DNA of 64,000 nucleotides from JAXDAY01 sp034679345 (GTDB lineage: Bacteria > Eisenbacteria > RBG-16-71-46 > CAIMUX01 > VGJL01), in NCBI GenBank assembly GCA_034679345.1, contig JAXDAY010000031.1, positions 62,001 through 126,000 on the forward strand. The letters run 5' to 3'. Both the position numbers and the translations under genes were made by a program. The notes under the pieces were generated by a model, which ran no database searches, was not told the origin of the DNA, and saw only the letters and a program-made list of their open reading frames with translations. Position 1 is the stretch's first letter. Each line of letters opens with the position of its first letter. Positions 60,402 to 64,000 of this stretch are shown here, piece by piece.

Positions 60402-61109
60402 TCAGGCGGCGCGGGCGCCCCGCCAGATCTCGAGGAACTCGGCGAGGATGATTCCCGTCGCTCCCCAGACCGCCCGCCCCTCGACGTCATAGGCGGGAAA
60501 GAGAACGCGCGTTCCGGATCGCTCGACCTCGACCCTGGATTCCGGACCCTCCGCCACGAGTCGATCGGGGTCGGCCATCAGGATCTCGAGAACTTCATCG
60601 GCCTGTGGCCGCAGGGGCGTGGGATCGGCGATCCAGCCGACGAAGGTCGCGACCCTATAGCCGCTCACCGGAATGAGAATGGGGGAGAGTCCGCCCAGCA
60701 GCTGGACGGCGCTGCGTGGGAGGCCGATCTCTTCGCGGGCCTCGCGCAGCGCGCATTCGGCGGCGCTCTCATGGCCTTCCATGACCCCGCCCGGCAGCCC
60801 GATCTGGCCCGCGTGGCGCGCCATGGTGGAGGGTCGCACGACGAGCGGGAATCGACACCCCGCTCCACGGACCTGCAGGGCGATCAAGACCGCCGAATCG
60901 ATCACACGAGTCTCCGCCGGCATCCGGTGCTCCCGGTAGCCTGGAGGCAGCAGCTTGCGATGCGCCTCCTCCCCGGGCAGAGGCCCGCTCAGCGCGACGC
61001 GAAGTCGATCCCGCAGGACATGCGCCGGTTCGGGATCCCCTCGGCCACTCGGTGGAGTCACGAAACGCAGCCGATCAGTCGCAGAAGATCCGCACCTTGT
61101 CGCCGCCAT
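60402..61109 (-). CDS. Nudix hydrolase, CoA pyrophosphatase (NudL)-like
   Basis: This hydrolase of nucleoside-diphosphate-type bonds acts in the cytosol; NudL-type members cleave coenzyme A. The Nudix box G-x5-E-x7-REUxEExGU is intact (GGVMEGHESAAECALREAREEIGL region), and RPSTMARHAGQIGLPGG just before it matches the NudL/YeaB signature. It has 235 residues. The start is uncertain: ATG 61109 overlaps the preceding SHOCT-like gene by 35 bases, and a GTG at 61061 is possible. Confidence 0.82.
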   Translation of the reverse strand: MAATRCGSSATDRLRFVTPPSGRGDPEPAHVLRDRLRVALSGPLPGEEAHRKLLPPGYREHRMPAETRVIDSAVLIALQVRGAGCRFPLVVRPSTMARHAGQIGLPGGVMEGHESAAECALREAREEIGLPRSAVQLLGGLSPILIPVSGYRVATFVGWIADPTPLRPQADEVLEILMADPDRLVAEGPESRVEVERSGTRVLFPAYDVEGRAVWGATGIILAEFLEIWRGARAA

Positions 61110-61473
61110 GGGCGTCGACGTTCACGGTGAGCTCTCGCAGAGCCTCGATCATCTCTTCGTCCTCGAGGCCGCTCAGGCCCGACAGATCGATTCCGCGCGC
61201 CTTCAATCGTTCGTCGGCCTCCGAGGGCAGCATCGAGGAGAGCTTGATCCCCGTGCGCACGAGGGAGAGGGGCACGCGGATGTTGACCTTGTCTCCGGTG
61301 GTCGAGTCGACGAGCACCCGCAGGTACTTCGGGCGTCCGGCCTTGGATGATTGTCCGGCCGGTGGGTCGGACTCCGCGGCGCTCCCCAGCTTCTCGAGCA
61401 GCCGCTCCGCATCCTCCGCCGAGATCTTTCCCGAGGCGAGCATCTCGAGGACCTGACGACGTTCACTGGACAT
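61075..61473 (-). CDS. SHOCT-like domain protein
   Basis: This 132-residue protein begins with a short helical hairpin (RRQVLEMLASGKISAEDAERLLEKL), the SHOCT-like oligomerisation domain also found in YvlB-type and related proteins. It is followed by a linker and a beta/alpha segment (KYLRVLVDS, DKVNIRVPLSLVRTG). It may be a partner or regulator of the two small genes upstream. ATG 61473 has AAAGGAG seven bases before; a longer start at 61491 lacks one. It sits 24 bases after the small membrane gene. Confidence 0.75.
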   Translation of the reverse strand: MSSERRQVLEMLASGKISAEDAERLLEKLGSAAESDPPAGQSSKAGRPKYLRVLVDSTTGDKVNIRVPLSLVRTGIKLSSMLPSEADERLKARGIDLSGLSGLEDEEMIEALRELTVNVDAHGGDKVRIFCD

Positions 61474-61497
61474 TGCAGGGACTCCTTTCACTTTGGT

Positions 61498-61761
61498 TTA
61501 GACGACCCAGATCCGGACCGCGTGACCCTCTCGCTGGCGGACGTCGACGCGCAGGCCGGACACCCGCGCCGCGACGCCAAGAGCCGCGATGCCGATGCGC
61601 GCCGCCTGCCGGGTGTCGCCACCGGACGGAGCGATCCAGGCAACCATCGAGCAGGCGACTACGGCTGCAAGCCCCAGGGGCCAGAGCAGGAATAGCGGGA
61701 CGGGCAGGGGGACGGCTCTCCGGTCCCCAAGCCAGACGATCGCGAGCGCCGGGGGGATCAC
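61498..61761 (-). CDS. Small two-helix membrane protein
   Basis: This 87-residue protein starts at a GTG that overlaps the stop of the DUF2089 gene (GTGA) and ends IWVV. It has two hydrophobic stretches (PPALAIVWLG and LFLLWPLGLAAVVACSMVAWIAP) followed by a basic tail. Overlap and order link it to DUF2089 and the SHOCT-like gene as one unit. No family assigned. Confidence 0.6.
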   Translation of the reverse strand: MIPPALAIVWLGDRRAVPLPVPLFLLWPLGLAAVVACSMVAWIAPSGGDTRQAARIGIAALGVAARVSGLRVDVRQREGHAVRIWVV

Positions 61762-62108
61762 GACAGCCGCTCCAGCGCCTCGTCGACGCTGATCTCTCCT
61801 CGGGCGAGCTGCTCGAGGACGGCCGCGTTCGTCGGCGGAGGGGCAAAGTCGCGATCGAGCAAGGCGCCGATCGCATTCAGGCGGTTCTTCACCGTTGGGT
61901 AGCTGATGTCGAAGAGGGCTTCCATCCGCTTGATCGATCCATGGTGGCGCAGGAAAGCCGCGACGAAGATCTGGTCCTCGGGGGAGAGCCTCGCCAATGC
62001 CGGAATCTCGAACTCGCCTTCCACCAAGAGGTTGCATCGATCGCAGGAGAGGCGGGTGACGAGCATCGTCTCGCCGCATCCCGTGCATCGACATCTCGAA
62101 ATGTCCAT
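61758..62108 (-). CDS. DUF2089 family protein (zinc ribbon + HTH-like)
   Basis: This 116-residue putative DNA- or RNA-binding regulator begins with a zinc ribbon with two CxxC pairs (CTGCGE and CDRCN). It then has a helix-turn-helix-like region (SPEDQIFVAAFLRHHGSIK, SYPTVKNRLNAIG) typical of DUF2089. The C-terminus has another short SHOCT-type hairpin (LARGEISVDEALERL). ATG 62108 has AAAGGAG upstream. First gene of a coupled trio that ends with the SHOCT-like protein at 61075. Confidence 0.8.
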   Translation of the reverse strand: MDISRCRCTGCGETMLVTRLSCDRCNLLVEGEFEIPALARLSPEDQIFVAAFLRHHGSIKRMEALFDISYPTVKNRLNAIGALLDRDFAPPPTNAAVLEQLARGEISVDEALERLS

Positions 62109-62186
62109 AGTTGATTCTCCTTTTGAGGGAGATTCTGACATATGGATTCATAAAATCAAGAGCGAAATCAAAAAAATGAAGATTGG

Positions 62187-63125
62187 CTATGGCGAGGCCG
62201 GTTCATCGAACGCACGGAGGGTTGTCTGGACTCCCTGCTCGTATGGCGTCGCCGCAGGCGGACCGATCCGCCGGTCCAGGGCTCCCGAGTCAAGAATGGG
62301 CGGTCGGGAGTAGAGGGGGACCATCTCCACCATTTCACGCATCGTCGCATCGAAGATCCCCAGGAGCCGGAAAAGGCCCGCGCCAGCCCGGAGGAAGCGG
62401 AGGCGGGTGTTGCGCTGGCGCGCCGCGATCCCGCAGAACTCGCGACCAGTGATCCCACCGGTGGTCGCGACGTTCCAGCGGTGCCCGTAGAGCTCCTCGT
62501 GGGGCAGGATTTCGGCGATCCGGCGGGCGGCGTCGGTGATCAGGATGAACTGCCGGACCGTGTCGGGGGAGCCGATCCAGTTGACCGGGCGGCCGGCGGC
62601 GGCGGCGCGCAGCGCAAGGTTGCCCAGGCTGAGTTCCGCGAGGGGACCATAGAAGTCGGGCAGATGGATGACCGCCGCCCCCGCGGCCAGCAGGATCTCT
62701 TCCTGCTCCTTGCGGATGCGGCACTTGAACGCGATCGGCTGGCGCGGGTGTTCCTCGGTGACCGGATTGGAGAGGATCGGTTCGTATGAGTAGAAGCTGC
62801 TCACCAGGATGCAGGGAGTCCTCTCTCGTCCGATGGCTGCCGCGACCGTCCGGGCGATGGCCGGGTGGTCTCGGAACTGGGGGTATGGGAGCCCCACCGC
62901 ATGGACGACGGCGTCGCAGCCTTCCATCGCGCGGACGGCGGCTTCCGGATCGCGCAGGTCGGCGGCGTAACTCTCGACCGATGAGGCGCCGAAGAGCCGG
63001 GTCAGTCGGTCGGCGGAGCGGGACACGACTCGCGCCCCGATCCCCTTGCGGGCCAGCTCCGTCGCCAGATGCCGTCCAACTGCGCCGGTCGCGCCGAAGA
63101 TCGCTACCTTCCGGATCTCGGTCAT
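62187..63125 (-). CDS. NAD(P)-binding epimerase/NmrA-like protein (SDR family)
   Basis: This extended short-chain dehydrogenase/reductase-type protein has 312 residues. The N-terminal Rossmann motif VAIFGATGAVGRHLATELA binds NAD(P); AADLRDPEAAVRAMEGCDAVVH follows, typical of NmrA and nucleoside-diphosphate-sugar epimerase-like proteins. The Tyr of the YxxxK motif is not clear, so catalysis is uncertain and a sensor role is possible. ATG 63125 with GGGAGGG upstream; the longer upstream frame lacks a domain and was left out. Confidence 0.8.
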   Translation of the reverse strand: MTEIRKVAIFGATGAVGRHLATELARKGIGARVVSRSADRLTRLFGASSVESYAADLRDPEAAVRAMEGCDAVVHAVGLPYPQFRDHPAIARTVAAAIGRERTPCILVSSFYSYEPILSNPVTEEHPRQPIAFKCRIRKEQEEILLAAGAAVIHLPDFYGPLAELSLGNLALRAAAAGRPVNWIGSPDTVRQFILITDAARRIAEILPHEELYGHRWNVATTGGITGREFCGIAARQRNTRLRFLRAGAGLFRLLGIFDATMREMVEMVPLYSRPPILDSGALDRRIGPPAATPYEQGVQTTLRAFDEPASP

Positions 63126-63246
63126 GTCGCCACCCTCCCGGGGTCCTTCCGACGGAAGAGTAACAGCTTCAGCGCAGATCGGGCTGCAAAGGAACTCCCC
63201 GTTATTGTACGGTTCGGATGCGGAGGGGCGCCGCGCGAGGTCTGGG

Positions 63247-64000
63247 ATGCGGATTCGCGAGCATCGGGGGGTCAATCTGTCTGTCGTTGGCCTGGGCTGT
63301 TACGGCCTATCAGGCGCATATGGTCCCCCGCGTCCCCGTCGCTTCACGCGGGTTCTGGACCGGGCGATCGAGCTGGGGGTCAACTATATCGACACCGCCC
63401 CAACCTATGGGGACGCGGAACGGCTCGTCGGACGCGCCATCGCCGGCAGGCGAGATGCCGTTTTCCTTGCCACGAAGATCGCCGTCGCCTCGGACGGGAA
63501 GGCCGACCTCTCCCGCAAAGCGATCCGCGCCTCCTGCGAGGAGAGTCTCGCCCGTCTCGGCACGGATCGAGTCGATCTGCTTCAGATCCACTACGACGAT
63601 CCTCGCGTTGCGATCGAGGACGCGATCGACTCCGTCGAGACTCTGCTTCGCGAGGGAAAGATCCGCTTCTACGGTCTTGCCCACATCCCTGCGGAGCGGG
63701 CCGCCGCGTATGCCCGCATCGGCCGTTGCTTCTCGATCCAGATGGAGCTGAGCGCCCTGGCGCGCCAGTCCGAAACGACCCTTCTGCCCCTTTGCCGGCG
63801 CCATCGCCTCCTGGGCGTCGCCTTCAGCGCGACGGCGCGCGGCCTGTTGACCGGCAGGGTGCCGGGTCGGCGAGGTTTTGCGACCGGCGACATCCGCCGG
63901 ATCGATCCGCTCTTCCAGCGCGAGCGGATGGTTTCGGGAAGGCGGATTGCCGAGGAGATGGCCCGGATCGGCCGCGCGCACGGACGCTCGCCGGCGCAAC
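63247..64000 (+). CDS. Aldo/keto reductase (C-terminus cut by window edge)
   Basis: This NAD(P)H-dependent reductase with the AKR TIM-barrel starts MRIREHRGVNLSVVGLGCYG. Visible are the catalytic Asp and Tyr in NYIDTAPTYGD, the Lys in LATKIAV and the His in LLQIHYDD; all four tetrad residues are present. 251 codons are in the window and the frame is open at the edge. The start at 63247 has weak ribosome-site sequence (GAGGTCTGGG). It is divergent from the epimerase gene with 121 bases between. Confidence 0.88.
   Translation, partial: MRIREHRGVNLSVVGLGCYGLSGAYGPPRPRRFTRVLDRAIELGVNYIDTAPTYGDAERLVGRAIAGRRDAVFLATKIAVASDGKADLSRKAIRASCEESLARLGTDRVDLLQIHYDDPRVAIEDAIDSVETLLREGKIRFYGLAHIPAERAAAYARIGRCFSIQMELSALARQSETTLLPLCRRHRLLGVAFSATARGLLTGRVPGRRGFATGDIRRIDPLFQRERMVSGRRIAEEMARIGRAHGRSPAQ

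Noticed and set aside
1..64000. Transposons, prophage, rRNA or tRNA genes
   Set aside because: No transposase, integrase, terminal inverted repeat, rRNA or tRNA cloverleaf was recognised on reading; a covariance-model search would be needed to exclude small RNAs.

Overview
The window is a gene-dense, high-GC bacterial chromosome segment with no rRNA, tRNA, CRISPR array, transposase or phage gene that I can see. The gene set suggests an uncultured, anaerobic or facultative, Gram-negative-type bacterium. It has exported proteins with FlgD-like C-terminal domains, FG-GAP beta-propellers, Tat-dependent proteins, sigma-54 regulators and a cytosolic group-3-type [NiFe] hydrogenase. This mix recalls Candidatus Eisenbacteria and relatives of the FCB group. 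That placement is an inference; no marker gene here proves it.

Positions 1-24400 are a hydrogen and redox metabolism island. A leftward operon (4284 to 1, continuing off the window) encodes a molybdopterin-oxidoreductase-like subunit, hydrogenase beta and gamma subunits and a HycI-like maturation protease. Divergent from it, a rightward operon carries a complete sulfhydrogenase-type set (beta, gamma, delta, alpha), a second maturation protease and hypF-C-D-E. After a sigma-54 promoter come a receiver-like protein, hypA, hypB and a 2-oxoacid:ferredoxin oxidoreductase (delta, alpha, fused beta-gamma). Then follow a receiver protein, an NtrC-type regulator with its histidine kinase, an unknown minus-strand gene behind its own sigma-54-like promoter, and a degenerate sigma-54 activator homologue. 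Three -24/-12 elements and two activator-type regulators in one locus point to local sigma-54 control of hydrogenase synthesis.

Positions 24400-34600 hold groES-groEL (behind a pair of palindromes spaced 84 bp apart), hflX with an apparent AUC start codon, and a TPR protein with a c-type heme motif. Convergent to these is a three-gene operon: a CuA-like cupredoxin fused to a NapH/CcoG-type membrane iron-sulfur protein, a seven-repeat FG-GAP propeller, and a large TPR protein. This operon is my best candidate for an undescribed electron-transfer system.

Positions 34500-42400 are mainly housekeeping: a purine permease, a pseudouridine synthase, a DUF4097-like exported protein, a PdxR-like regulator with pdxS-pdxT, a DUF2752 protein and an exported isoaspartyl methyltransferase.

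Positions 42500-51000 hold exported accessory proteins: two unknown secreted proteins, a His-rich Tat lipoprotein, a Cys-containing secreted protein, two beta-propeller proteins, a 37-residue Lys/Gln-rich protein and a Tat-type flavin amine oxidase.

Positions 51200-57000 hold a split version of the large 2-hydroxyacyl-CoA dehydratase activase / double-cubane-cluster family plus a small partner gene. The remainder holds a secreted subtilisin-like protease, a metal-binding-type lipoprotein, a Nudix hydrolase, a translationally coupled SHOCT-like / small membrane / DUF2089 trio, an NAD(P)-binding epimerase and a truncated aldo/keto reductase.
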